In this document: in pieces, positions 25,680-33,642 of the stretch
Layout of the letters: the number at the start of each line of letters is the position of its first letter
Numbering within the stretch: position 1 is the stretch's first letter
From: Thermoplasmata archaeon
GTDB taxonomy: Archaea; Thermoplasmatota; Thermoplasmata; Lutacidiplasmatales; UBA184
Assembly (NCBI GenBank): GCA_022749895.1
Contig: JAKIWS010000011.1
Location: 1 to 49,743, forward strand
DNA: 49,743 nucleotides
Direction of reading: 5' to 3'
Program-made: the position numbers and the translations under genes
Notes under the pieces: generated by a model
Told to the model about the DNA's origin: nothing
What the model saw: the letters and a program-made list of their open reading frames with translations, nothing else
Database searches by the model: none

Positions 25680-26165
25680 ATGCCCGACGAACCGTCGCCC
25701 GAGGTCCCCGAGCGGTTCTGGACCGCCGAGGAGGCGAACGCCCGTTTGCCGGCGCTCAAGGAGCTCCTCCCTCAGATGGGCGGATGGGTCCACCGTCTCC
25801 GGGCGATCCACGAGGAGCTCAAGCGACTTGGCTCGTTCTGGGGCAAGGAGATCCACGCGACCGACCACCCCGACCGGGAGCTGACGCACCGCCTCGAGGG
25901 CGAGTTCAAGACGCTCACCCAGCGGCTCGAGAACGAAGTGGCCCGGCTGCATCACGACGGGATCGAGCTCAAGGACCTCGACGACGGCCTGGTCGACTTC
26001 TTTGCCCGCATCAACGGCGAGATCGTGTACCTCTGCTGGCGCCAGGATGAGAGCGAGGTCGGCTTCTACCACACCTTGAGCGGCGGTTTCCGGACCCGGC
26101 GTCCGCTCCACGAGGGGCGCGCGCGAGCGCTCCCCCGCCCACGGACCGGACCGGCTTCCCCGTAG
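25680..26165 (+). CDS. DUF2203 family protein
   Basis: A 161-residue soluble protein. FWTAEEANARLPALKELL at the N-terminus and GIELKDLDDGLVDFFARINGEIVYLCW followed by GFYHTLSGGFRTRRPL at the C-terminus are the hallmarks of DUF2203, a family without known function found in bacteria and archaea. The middle is charged and helical, probably coiled coil. A CATAAG box lies about 33 nt upstream. The final 20 residues are Arg/Pro-rich and not part of the family core. Confidence 0.85.
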   Translation: MPDEPSPEVPERFWTAEEANARLPALKELLPQMGGWVHRLRAIHEELKRLGSFWGKEIHATDHPDRELTHRLEGEFKTLTQRLENEVARLHHDGIELKDLDDGLVDFFARINGEIVYLCWRQDESEVGFYHTLSGGFRTRRPLHEGRARALPRPRTGPASP

Positions 26166-26178
26166 GGGTGACGCGCCG

Positions 26179-27108
26179 TTACTCGTCCGGCGCGGAGGCC
26201 GTCAGGGCGATCGGCACCACCAGCAGCACGAACGCCGCGGCCGCGAAGGCGCTCGCGACCGACCCGACGAGAAGGACGTCGGGGAGGACCGTATCCAGCG
26301 TGAGGAGCGGAAGGCAGATCGGGGCCGCGAGGACGCCGGCCGCGCCGGCCACGGCGAGCCCCGGCCGTCGTTGGCGCAGGATCGCCCAGACGCCGACCGC
26401 GGCCATCACGATCCCCACGGCGAAAATGACGACGGCGGTCAGCAAGGTGGCGGCGAGCTCTTCCAGGCTCCCGAACGAGGCGTACAGGACCGTGACCGAG
26501 CTCGCCGAGCTCCCGGTCGGAAGCTCGAGGACCAGCCCGGTGGGATGCGCCGGTTCGGAATAGACCGGAGAGAAGAACATGTCGAAGGTCGTGTTCGGGT
26601 ATCCGGTGGAGTTGACCAGGATGGCGACCGCTCCCCTCGGCACTCCGGAAAACGAGAACGACCCATCCGGCGCGGTGGTCCCGCTCGCGGTGTACCCGTT
26701 CTCCCCGGTGAGTCGAAGATGCGCGAACGGAAGCGGGCCGACGACACCCCCCGGACCCACCTCGACGGTTCCGGCCACCACGATCCGTCCCGGGGTGAGG
26801 GCACGGGCCGCGTCCTCCGCGACGATCCCGGCCACGACCGCCGCGATCACGGCCGCCACCACGAGGGCGCCGAGGACGAACGGGCGCACCGGCCGGCGCC
26901 CGCCGTCGGACAGGGTCGGGATGGGAGGGTAAAGTTGCGGAGATACCTCCCAGGCAAACAACGGCGGCGGGTCGCGCGGCGCGACGATGGGGACGGGCTC
27001 CCCGCAGTGCGGGCAACGAACGTACGAGGTCGCGTAGGCGGTCGCGGTCGCGGCCAGAAGACCTCCGCACGCCGGGCAACGGGCGGTGACGGTGGTGGCG
27101 GAGGCCAT
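26179..27108 (-). CDS. Zinc-ribbon membrane protein with carboxypeptidase-regulatory-like domain
   Basis: From the ATG at 27108 the product has 309 residues. A zinc ribbon opens the protein (Cys11, Cys14, Cys32, Cys35). A membrane helix spans about 77-97. An extracytoplasmic domain follows whose pattern (ASGTTAPDGSFSFSGVPRGAVAILV) looks like the CarboxypepD_reg/transthyretin-like fold. Three further hydrophobic helices end the protein. This suggests a cytoplasmic zinc ribbon with an exported beta-sandwich. No enzymatic motif is seen and the role is unknown. It converges on the DUF2203 gene and diverges from DUF99. The frame extends upstream to 27168 but that part would overlap the DUF99 start. 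Confidence 0.72.
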   Translation of the reverse strand: MASATTVTARCPACGGLLAATATAYATSYVRCPHCGEPVPIVAPRDPPPLFAWEVSPQLYPPIPTLSDGGRRPVRPFVLGALVVAAVIAAVVAGIVAEDAARALTPGRIVVAGTVEVGPGGVVGPLPFAHLRLTGENGYTASGTTAPDGSFSFSGVPRGAVAILVNSTGYPNTTFDMFFSPVYSEPAHPTGLVLELPTGSSASSVTVLYASFGSLEELAATLLTAVVIFAVGIVMAAVGVWAILRQRRPGLAVAGAAGVLAAPICLPLLTLDTVLPDVLLVGSVASAFAAAAFVLLVVPIALTASAPDE

Positions 27109-27141
27109 CGCGGCGCGCGACCGTCGCCGCGTCAGATAGCC

Positions 27142-27729
27142 TTGCGCCCCGCCCTGAATAAGCCGCACCTTCGGCTCGCGGCGGTCGACGACGGACCGTT
27201 CACGCGCCGCCAGAAGTACGCCCCGCTCGTCGCCGTCGTCGTCTCGCTCCCCGCGACGCTGGAGGCCATCGCGGTCGATCGCGTCCGCATCGACGGGACC
27301 GACGCGAACGATCGCATCCTCGCGCTCCTTCGGGGTCTCCCTCAGCTACCGGGGATCCGAACGCTGCTCGTCGACGGGATCGCGGTCGGGGGGTTCAACG
27401 TGCTCGACCTGGGAAGGCTCCATCGCGAACTCGGGGTCCCGGTCATCTCGGTGACCCGACGTACGCCGGATTTCCCGGCGATCCAGGCGGCGCTCCGGAC
27501 GTACTTTCCCCGCGACGCCCGGCGGCGATTCAGCTTGATCCGCGCCCACCGGCTCCGGAGGATTGCGACCGGGGGGGTCTCGATCTGGGCCGCCACGGTC
27601 GGCCTGACCGCGGAGGAAGCGGCCGCGGTCGTCCGTCGCGCCGCGGTGCAGGGATATTGGCCGGAGCCGCTGCGCCTGGCGCACCTCGTCGCCCGCGCGG
27701 TCGGACGCGCCGCCCGAACGAAGGATTAA
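27142..27729 (+). CDS. DUF99 family protein
   Basis: A 195-residue protein recognised by AAVDDGPFTRR, LVAVVVSLPATLEAIAVDRV, LLVDGIAVGGFNVLDLGRLHRELGVPVISVTRR and the C-terminal EPLRLAHLVARAVG. DUF99 (UPF0215) is widespread in archaea; members have been linked to endonuclease activity on deaminated DNA, but that assignment is from memory and not shown here. The start is uncertain: TTG at 27142 yields the usual family length, and there is no ATG or GTG near the conserved N-terminus. Confidence 0.82.
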   Translation: MRPALNKPHLRLAAVDDGPFTRRQKYAPLVAVVVSLPATLEAIAVDRVRIDGTDANDRILALLRGLPQLPGIRTLLVDGIAVGGFNVLDLGRLHRELGVPVISVTRRTPDFPAIQAALRTYFPRDARRRFSLIRAHRLRRIATGGVSIWAATVGLTAEEAAAVVRRAAVQGYWPEPLRLAHLVARAVGRAARTKD

Positions 27730-27730
27730 G
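27723..27730 (+). promoter_or_regulatory. TATA-like box for tRNA-Arg
   Basis: GGATTAAG, which includes the DUF99 stop codon, lies about 29 nt upstream of the first tRNA base at 27756. This is suitable spacing for transcription to start at or just before the tRNA. Confidence 0.4.
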
Positions 27731-27755
27731 GTCGTCGCGCCGGTACCCGGGGCGC

Positions 27756-27867
27756 GGGCCTGTAGCTTAGCCTGGACAAAGTACTGGCCTTCTAAGCCAG
27801 GTGTCTCGGGTTCAAAGGTCGCGAGCGCCCCCGCGCGGGCGGGCGGCGGAGAATCCCGACAGGCCCA
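27756..27867 (+). tRNA. tRNA-Arg(TCT) with intron in the T-loop
   Basis: The 5' acceptor strand GGGCCTG (27756-27762) pairs perfectly with CAGGCCC (27860-27866). The D stem is GCTT/AAGT. The anticodon stem CTGGC/GCCAG encloses loop CTTCTAA with anticodon TCT at 27791-27793. The T stem TCGGG (27806-27810) pairs perfectly with CCCGA (27855-27859), but the two strands are separated by 44 nt. Removing 27817-27853 restores the 7-nt T-loop TTCAAAT. The discriminator is A27867 and CCA is not encoded. The mature length is 75 nt. Because of the split T-loop, scanning tools may miss this gene or call it a pseudogene. Confidence 0.93.
27817..27853 (+). other. Non-canonical 37-nt tRNA intron (position 59/60)
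   Basis: The junctions fit a bulge-helix-bulge fold. After the T stem, UUC (27811-27813) can pair with GAG (27849-27851). A bulge AAG follows on the 5' side, with the cut after A27816. A bulge AAT lies on the 3' side, with the cut before T27854. The inner helix GUCGC (27818-27822) pairs with GCGGC (27843-27847). Cutting after the second bulge base on both sides gives exactly a standard T-loop. The central helix has only three pairs plus an A-G mismatch, so it is a relaxed motif. Confidence 0.82.
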
Positions 27868-27880
27868 CGCCGGATGGGGG

Positions 27881-28960
27881 TCAGGTGCTGGTGTCCGGCG
27901 TCGCGTCGACCTCGCGCGAGCATTTCTCGCAGAGGATGCCGCGGTGGGACGGGGGCAGCGGGTCGCCGCAGAGCGGGCAGGTCGCGCGCGAGTCGGCCGC
28001 CGCGAGCAGCTCCATGACGCTGGAACGCAGCGCCGGGTTCGGGAGCGGGGCGAGCGGTTCCACACTCCGGCGCGCGCGCTCGTCCGGGGTGAGGAATGCA
28101 TCGAGCCGACACCGGTAGATGCCGGTGCGCTTGTCGAAGGCGACGAGGCCCCGGGCGCGGAGACCTTCGAGCGTCGAGGTGACGAGCTCGCGGACCCCCC
28201 CGAGCACGTGCGTGAGGTCGATCGCCGGAAGGCCCCCGGTCTCGAACAGGACCTCGAGCACGCGTGACGCGAGGACCCCGGGCTCTTCGCGCGCCAGGTA
28301 GGTGTCGAGGCCGTGGGCCACCCGGGAGGATTGCCGCGTGCGCCGTGAGAGCGGGAGGCGGCCCGCTCGGACATCGGGCAACAGTTGACTGTCGACGAGG
28401 TCGAGTTCGAGTCGGCTACGTCCGTCCTCGCCGTAGGCGAGCAGCGCGGTCGCGAACGGGACCGTACCCGTCGTCCGGACGAAGTCGGCGAACTGCGGCC
28501 AGGTCATGAGGCCGGGGCGGACGGCCGGCGACAGATCGCCCGCGGTCGTGTCGTCGTTCGCGGAGCGCGGGTGATAATGGTCGCGGACCAAGAGGCGGAC
28601 GATCCACCGCTCGGAATCCGACGCGGCGCCGCCGGGGCGGGTCAGCGTGGCCGAGCTGTCCGGGCCGATGACGACGGTGCGGAGCGGAAGGACGAACTCC
28701 CAGACGGCGCCCGCCGCGGGGGGGTGGTCGATCGTCAGGCGGAGGTCCTCGAACAGGACCGAGTCGTCGAGCATCGCGTGGAGCACCGTCGGGAACGGTT
28801 TCCCGTCGATCTCGACCATGAACGGCGCGATCCGCGCCCGACGTCCGGCGAGGTACTCCTCCAGGGCCCGGCCGAGCGCCGCTTCCGAGTAGATGTCGTG
28901 GGCGCCCCGGGGCTCGTGGCGCGCGACCGAATTGAGCTCAGCCAACGTGGCGAGGGGCAC
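27881..28960 (-). CDS. Uncharacterised protein with C-terminal zinc ribbon
   Basis: A 359-residue soluble protein that I do not recognise. The C-terminus holds a clear zinc ribbon (Cys328, Cys331, Cys344, Cys347). Before it, a segment of about 80 residues (VLASRVLEVLFETGGLPAIDL through LEGLRARGLVAFDKRTGIYRC) looks like a winged helix. The N-terminal half is mixed alpha/beta with FVLPLRTVVIG. A DNA- or RNA-associated role is only a guess. Its start lies 23 nt inside the glycosyltransferase gene, so it is the last member of the mevalonate-associated operon. Confidence 0.65.
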   Translation of the reverse strand: MPLATLAELNSVARHEPRGAHDIYSEAALGRALEEYLAGRRARIAPFMVEIDGKPFPTVLHAMLDDSVLFEDLRLTIDHPPAAGAVWEFVLPLRTVVIGPDSSATLTRPGGAASDSERWIVRLLVRDHYHPRSANDDTTAGDLSPAVRPGLMTWPQFADFVRTTGTVPFATALLAYGEDGRSRLELDLVDSQLLPDVRAGRLPLSRRTRQSSRVAHGLDTYLAREEPGVLASRVLEVLFETGGLPAIDLTHVLGGVRELVTSTLEGLRARGLVAFDKRTGIYRCRLDAFLTPDERARRSVEPLAPLPNPALRSSVMELLAAADSRATCPLCGDPLPPSHRGILCEKCSREVDATPDTST

Positions 28961-30143
28961 GACCGGGTCTCTCCGTCAGTAGAAGCTCGTAGAGGGAGAT
29001 AAACCGTCGGGCGGTCGCCTCGATGGAGGCGTGCGCGCGGACGAAGTCGACTCCGTTCCGACCGAGTTGCCGGCGCCGGGTCGCATCGTCGAGGAGTTCG
29101 ATCATGGCCCCGACGAGCGCGGGCCGGTCGCGCGGGTCGACCTTCACGCCGGTGCGACCCTGCTCGACGATCTCCGCCGGGCCCCCCAGCGACGACGCCA
29201 GGACCGGGGTGCCGCAGGCCATCGCCTCGAGGAGGGCGATCGACGAGGTGTCGGAGGTCGATGGAAGGACGAAGAGGTCGCTCTGCCCGAGCAGCGCGGC
29301 CTTCTCGGCCTCGGCGACCGGTCCCACGTACCGCACCCGTTGCGCGAGCCGGGGTTCGGTGCGCAGCCGGCGTCGTACCTCGGCCTCCTCCGGCCCGCTT
29401 CCGCCCACGATCCCGACGACCGGCCGCTGGGCCGCGGCGTCGCCGACCGCGTCGAGGAATCGGTGGATCCCCTTGTCCTCGGTCAGCCGGCCGAGGTACG
29501 TGACCATCGGACCGTCGCCGAGGCCGCAGCGCTCGCGCCAATCCGGCACGGTGAGTCCGGGCCGGAACTCTTCCAAGTCGATCCCGTTCGGGACCACCTC
29601 GATCGGTCGATGGAACGGCTTCGACGCGTGCTCGAGGAGCGCGTCGCGGGCGGCGATCGTCGGCGCCGTCGTGAGGTCGCACCGCCAGTAGGTGCCGAGC
29701 GTCCACCGCCACGCGGACTGGAAGAACAGCCACGCGAGCGGGCCGCCCCCGAAGCTCCGGCGCATCTCCCAGACGTTCGTGTGGAAGGTACCGATGACTG
29801 GCTTCCGGTAGTAGCGCGACGCGAGGAAGCCGGTGCTCCCGACGACCCCCGGCGTGTGCAGATGGATCACGTCGATGTCCCGCAGGTGCTGGCCGTGGAG
29901 TTGCGCGACCGGAAAGAGGCCCCACCGATACTCGTGGTAGACCGGTACCGGCAACGACCGGACGTGAACGACCGGCACGCCGTCCACGCTCGTGGTCTCC
30001 GACGACGCCCCGACCACGGGGTGCGGCGCGAAGACGCGGACCTGGTGACCCAGGCGCTGCAGACACCGGGCGAGCCCGCTCACGACGGCGGAGACGCCGT
30101 CGCGCGTCGGAAGGTAGCTCTCCGTGAAGAAGGCGATCTCCAT
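28938..30143 (-). CDS. GT4-family glycosyltransferase
   Basis: A GT-B fold retaining glycosyltransferase of 401 residues. The N-terminal acceptor domain starts IAFFTESYLPTRDGVSAVV, with IHLHTPG and GTFHTNVW as in lipid glucosyl- and mannosyltransferases. The C-terminal donor domain has VPNGIDLEEFRPG, VTYLGRLTEDKG and SDTSSIALLEAMACGTPV, where the first acidic residue of the E-x7-E motif is Asp. This Asp form is common in diacylglycerol and phosphatidylinositol glycosyltransferases. No membrane helix is seen. Placement downstream of HMG-CoA synthase suggests a lipid or polyprenol acceptor, which is inference. Confidence 0.88.
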   Translation of the reverse strand: MEIAFFTESYLPTRDGVSAVVSGLARCLQRLGHQVRVFAPHPVVGASSETTSVDGVPVVHVRSLPVPVYHEYRWGLFPVAQLHGQHLRDIDVIHLHTPGVVGSTGFLASRYYRKPVIGTFHTNVWEMRRSFGGGPLAWLFFQSAWRWTLGTYWRCDLTTAPTIAARDALLEHASKPFHRPIEVVPNGIDLEEFRPGLTVPDWRERCGLGDGPMVTYLGRLTEDKGIHRFLDAVGDAAAQRPVVGIVGGSGPEEAEVRRRLRTEPRLAQRVRYVGPVAEAEKAALLGQSDLFVLPSTSDTSSIALLEAMACGTPVLASSLGGPAEIVEQGRTGVKVDPRDRPALVGAMIELLDDATRRRQLGRNGVDFVRAHASIEATARRFISLYELLLTERPGRAPRHVG

Positions 30144-30160
30144 CGACGCTCCGCGCGCTC

Positions 30161-30916
30161 CTACACCACCGAGGTGAACGCCCGCTGGAGCCGGTGGAGG
30201 TCCCCGTCGCTGAGCGTGCGCGGGTCGACACTGGCGACCACGACGGAGCCGGAGCGGCTCGCCTGGGTCGTGAGCCAGTTGACGAATTTCAACGTCGTCT
30301 CGAGGCCGAACTCCGTGACGAGGAACTCGATGCCGTCAAAGTAGACGAGCGCCCCCCCCTCGGCTTCGGTCGCTTCGCGGACCCGGCCGCCGATCTCGCC
30401 GGGCGCAGGACCGTGATCGTCGGGTCGCCCGCCCGGTCCGGAGGGTCCCAGTCGGACGACCTCGAGGCGTCCCGGCGGCAGGTCGCCGAACTCCGGGGGA
30501 TGGATCGAGATCGCGACGAGCCGGGGACGCTTGCTCGCGTTCTGCCGGACCATCTCGATCGCCCGGGCCGGCCGCTCCTCCCGCACGAGGTACGATTGGC
30601 CGAACACCACCGGAGCGGGGGGGGCCACGGCGGGGGCCGAGGGGGCGCGCGCCAGCGTCCCCCACGACGTTTTCGGGGGCGGAGCGAGGACGTTGCGGCG
30701 CTTGAACTCCACCTCTTCGGGAACGCGGGCCAGCCGGCTCTCGATGAACAGGCGCAGCTCCTGGGCCGTGTGCCCCCGCGAGACGTGCTGCAGCAGCTCC
30801 TTGAGCCCGTCCCTCAGCCCGTCGCCGAAGCCGTGGGCGTAGGCGTCCGCGAACGCCTCGTCCGGCGCCGACGGACGCCGAGGGAATCCGTCGCGGGACG
30901 GGGGGTCGCCGTTCAC
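30161..30916 (-). CDS. DUF835 domain protein
   Basis: A 251-residue protein. The C-terminal domain matches DUF835, frequent in Thermoplasmata and Thermococci: FGQSYLVREERPARAIEMV, ALVYFDGIEFLVTEFGLETTLKFVNWLT and SGSVVVASVDPRTLS. The fold resembles a degenerate RecA-like or KaiC-like domain but has no P-loop. The N-terminal 80 residues are charged and helical. The ATG overlaps the DUF35 stop as ATGA, so it is translationally coupled to the mevalonate genes. Confidence 0.82.
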   Translation of the reverse strand: MNGDPPSRDGFPRRPSAPDEAFADAYAHGFGDGLRDGLKELLQHVSRGHTAQELRLFIESRLARVPEEVEFKRRNVLAPPPKTSWGTLARAPSAPAVAPPAPVVFGQSYLVREERPARAIEMVRQNASKRPRLVAISIHPPEFGDLPPGRLEVVRLGPSGPGGRPDDHGPAPGEIGGRVREATEAEGGALVYFDGIEFLVTEFGLETTLKFVNWLTTQASRSGSVVVASVDPRTLSDGDLHRLQRAFTSVV

Positions 30917-31392
30917 GCGCGCGCGGATTCCGGTGGTACGGGGGACGGTTCAGGGTCCCGCGTGCGCCGCGGCCCCGAGTGCCACTCGTCCATCGGGGCG
31001 AACTTGTAGCCGTAGTGGATCACGCCAGCGCGTCCCTCTTCCCGGAGCTTGCGGAACGTCGCGCGGACCTTGAGCCCGATCGCGACGTCGCCCGGCGCGA
31101 CGTCGACGACCTGCCCCGTGAGCATCGGACCCTCGGTCGTCTTCACGATGGCGAGGACGTACGGGACCTGCATCTCGAACCCCTCCGCCGCGTCGTGGAT
31201 GACCGAGAACGTCACGACCTCCCCGTCGCCGGAGAGCGTGAACGGCTCCATCTTGCCGATCGACCGCCGGTGGTTGGCGCAGGAGGGGCAGACCGAACGC
31301 GGGGGGAAGTAGACGGTCGAGCAGACGGCGCACTGGCTGCCCCCGAGGTTGTACCGCCGGGGCGACTCCCGCCAGAATCGTGCGATCGACAT
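30913..31392 (-). CDS. DUF35 OB-fold protein with zinc ribbon, thiolase/HMG-CoA synthase partner
   Basis: A 159-residue protein with a rubredoxin-like zinc ribbon (Cys21, Cys24, Cys35, Cys38) and an OB fold (GEVVTFSVIHDAAEGFEMQVPYVLAIV, EGPMLTGQVVD, IGLKVRATFRK). In archaea this family holds acetoacetyl-CoA thiolase and HMG-CoA synthase together and channels CoA intermediates. Gene order here is HMG-CoA synthase, thiolase homologue, DUF35, as expected. It starts 7 nt after the thiolase stop. The C-terminus is Pro-rich. Confidence 0.92.
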   Translation of the reverse strand: MSIARFWRESPRRYNLGGSQCAVCSTVYFPPRSVCPSCANHRRSIGKMEPFTLSGDGEVVTFSVIHDAAEGFEMQVPYVLAIVKTTEGPMLTGQVVDVAPGDVAIGLKVRATFRKLREEGRAGVIHYGYKFAPMDEWHSGPRRTRDPEPSPVPPESARA

Positions 31393-31399
31393 CTTCCCT

Positions 31400-32572
31400 C
31401 TAGTTCACCCGTTCGAAGATATGGACGACGCTCGTGGCGCCGGTGCCGCCCACGTCGTGCGCGAGCGCCACCCTCGCCCCGGCCTGCTGCCGTTCCTTCG
31501 CTTCGCCGCGGAGCTGCCGCACGAGCTCGACCGCCTGCGCGACCCCGACGGCGCCGAACGGACGCCCCTGGGCCTTCATCCCACCCGACGTGTTCACCGC
31601 GAGCTTGCCCGCGCCCGGTGCGAGGTGGCCCTCCGCGAACTCCGGGCCGGCTTCGCCCTTGGCGACGAACCCCAGGTCTTCCATCGCGACGAGCGCGCTG
31701 ATCGAGTAGGCGTCAAAGATCTCCGCGACGTTCACATCGCGCGGGAGCCGGTGCGCCTGGGCGAACGCCCGCTTCGCGGCGACGACGGTGGAATCGAGGG
31801 TCGTGATCTCCCGACGGTGATGGACCGCCATAACGTCGCACGCGAGCTGGCTCGCCGAGATCTGGACCGGCGTGTCGGTGAACTTCCGCGCGCGGTCGAG
31901 CGGGCCGAGGACGACCGCCGCAGCGCCGTCGGAGTACGGTGCGCAGTCGAGCATCCCGAGGGGCTCGGCGACCGGCGTCGCCTTCATGACGCCCTCGACG
32001 GTCAGCAAGTTGCGATAGTGCGCATTCGGGTTCTTCGAGCCCATCGCGTGGTCGTGCACCGGCACGCTCGCGAGTTGCTCGCGCGTCGTGCCAAAGTCGT
32101 GCATGTGCCGCCGGGCGATCATCGCCCACAGGCCGGGCAGCGTCGCGCCGAAGACGGCCTCCCACTCGTGGTCGGCGGTGCCGCCGACGACGCGGTCCGC
32201 CTCCGCTTCGGGAACGTCCGTGAGCTTCTCCGCCCCGCCGACGACGACGAAATCGTGCGCCCCGCTCGCCACGGCGAGGTACCCCTGGTGCAGCGCGACC
32301 GCCCCCGACGCGCTCCCGGCCTCCACCCGCACGGCGGCGAGGTGGCGCCCGGAAAGCCCCGCGTAGTCGAGGATCAACGGCGCGATGTGCTCCTGGCTGA
32401 TCAGGCTCCCGCTCGCCATGTTGCCGAGATACAGCGCGCCGAGGTCCGCGCTCGATAGCTTCGCGTCGACGAGCGCCTGGAGCCCGGCCTCGATCCCGAT
32501 CTCCCGGAACGACCGGTCCCACAGTTCGCCGAACCGGGTCATCCCGACGCCAAGGATCGCGACCTCGCGCAC
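31400..32572 (-). CDS. Thiolase-superfamily protein (acetoacetyl-CoA thiolase homologue) lacking usual catalytic residues
   Basis: A 390-residue thiolase fold of the archaeal SCP2-like type, in the operon position of acetoacetyl-CoA thiolase, which supplies HMG-CoA synthase. Catalytic positions deviate. The nucleophile Cys position reads VEAGSASG with Ser87 (codon AGC). The His of the HDxF motif is Phe286 in EIFDAY. The GHP His is Arg337 in GGMKAQGRPFG (codon CGT). The final loop is AHDVGGTG without Cys. A Ser nucleophile is known to me for haloarchaeal thiolases, but those keep both His. The protein may be structural, or use other chemistry. It lies 3 nt after HMG-CoA synthase. Confidence 0.88.
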   Translation of the reverse strand: MREVAILGVGMTRFGELWDRSFREIGIEAGLQALVDAKLSSADLGALYLGNMASGSLISQEHIAPLILDYAGLSGRHLAAVRVEAGSASGAVALHQGYLAVASGAHDFVVVGGAEKLTDVPEAEADRVVGGTADHEWEAVFGATLPGLWAMIARRHMHDFGTTREQLASVPVHDHAMGSKNPNAHYRNLLTVEGVMKATPVAEPLGMLDCAPYSDGAAAVVLGPLDRARKFTDTPVQISASQLACDVMAVHHRREITTLDSTVVAAKRAFAQAHRLPRDVNVAEIFDAYSISALVAMEDLGFVAKGEAGPEFAEGHLAPGAGKLAVNTSGGMKAQGRPFGAVGVAQAVELVRQLRGEAKERQQAGARVALAHDVGGTGATSVVHIFERVN

Positions 32573-32575
32573 GGC

Positions 32576-33628
32576 TCACTCCTCCGCCATGTTGATCTTG
32601 CCCCGGAACTTCGCGTAGACGGCGTACGGCAGCTCGACCCCGTTGTCGAGGAACTCCTGCACGGGTAGCCCGTACGAGTGGTCGAACCGGGCGAGCTCGT
32701 CGGTGGTCTCGAGGTCGAACGCGTCCGACCCCGCGCCGCTTCCGTAGCCGACCACCAGGACGCGTTGGCCGGGCTGCGCGACGTCGAGGACGTTCGCGAG
32801 GCCGATCAAGGCCGCCCCGGAGTACGTGTTCCCGATGTACGGCGTGACGAGCCCGTAGCGCATCTGCGCGTCGGTGAACCCTAGCTGCTTCCCGACGCGC
32901 TGCGGGAACTTCCCGTTCGGCTGGTGGAAGACGACGTGGGCGTAATCCTTCGGCTCGGTCCCGGCCCGGTCGAACATCGCCCGAGCGCACTCCGTCACGT
33001 GGCGGAAGTACGCGGGCTCCCCGGTGAATCGGCCGCCGTGGCTCGGATACCGTTGACCCTCCCGGCGCCAGAAGTCGGGGGTGTCCGTCGTGTACGAGAG
33101 CGTGTGGCGGATGTACGCGATCACGCGGTCTCGGCCGATCACGAACGCCGCGCCGCCGGCGCTCGCGGAGTACTCGAGCGCGTCGCCGGGCGCTCCTTGC
33201 GACGTGTCCGAGCCGATCGCGACGCCGTACTTGATCATCCCCGAAGCGACGAGGCCGAGGCAACTCTGGATCGCCGCCGTCCCGGCCTTGCACGCGAACT
33301 CGAAATCGGCGGCCGTCAGGTTCGGCGTCGCTCCGATCGCTTGGGCGACCACGGTCGCCGTCGGCTTCACGGCGTAGGGATGCGACTCGCTCCCGACGTA
33401 GAGGGCGCCGATTTCCTGCGGGTTGATGCCGCCACGAACGAGGGCGATGCGAAGGGCCTCGGTGCTGATCGTGATCGTATCCTCGTCCGGGGCCGGAACG
33501 CTCTTGCGGTGGACGTTGAGTCCCTGGCCCATCGCGACGCCGTCGACGCCCCAGACGCGGCCGATCTCCTCGGGAGTTATCCGGTACCGTGGGACGTATG
33601 CGCCGTAACTGACGATCCCCGCCTCCAT
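32576..33628 (-). CDS. Hydroxymethylglutaryl-CoA synthase
   Basis: Condenses acetyl-CoA with acetoacetyl-CoA to HMG-CoA in the archaeal mevalonate route to isoprenoid lipids. It has 350 residues, as in other archaea. The catalytic set is intact: Glu81 in [11 protein letters not shown], Cys113 in [11 protein letters not shown] and His235 in [27 protein letters not shown] and [13 protein letters not shown] are further signatures. The start at 33628 has GGAGG about 10 nt upstream; ATG 33637 is an alternative but sits directly against that element. The HTH regulator gene ends 14 nt upstream, suggesting co-transcription. Confidence 0.95.
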   Translation of the reverse strand: MEAGIVSYGAYVPRYRITPEEIGRVWGVDGVAMGQGLNVHRKSVPAPDEDTITISTEALRIALVRGGINPQEIGALYVGSESHPYAVKPTATVVAQAIGATPNLTAADFEFACKAGTAAIQSCLGLVASGMIKYGVAIGSDTSQGAPGDALEYSASAGGAAFVIGRDRVIAYIRHTLSYTTDTPDFWRREGQRYPSHGGRFTGEPAYFRHVTECARAMFDRAGTEPKDYAHVVFHQPNGKFPQRVGKQLGFTDAQMRYGLVTPYIGNTYSGAALIGLANVLDVAQPGQRVLVVGYGSGAGSDAFDLETTDELARFDHSYGLPVQEFLDNGVELPYAVYAKFRGKINMAEE

Positions 33629-33642
33629 CGCGCCCATACCTC

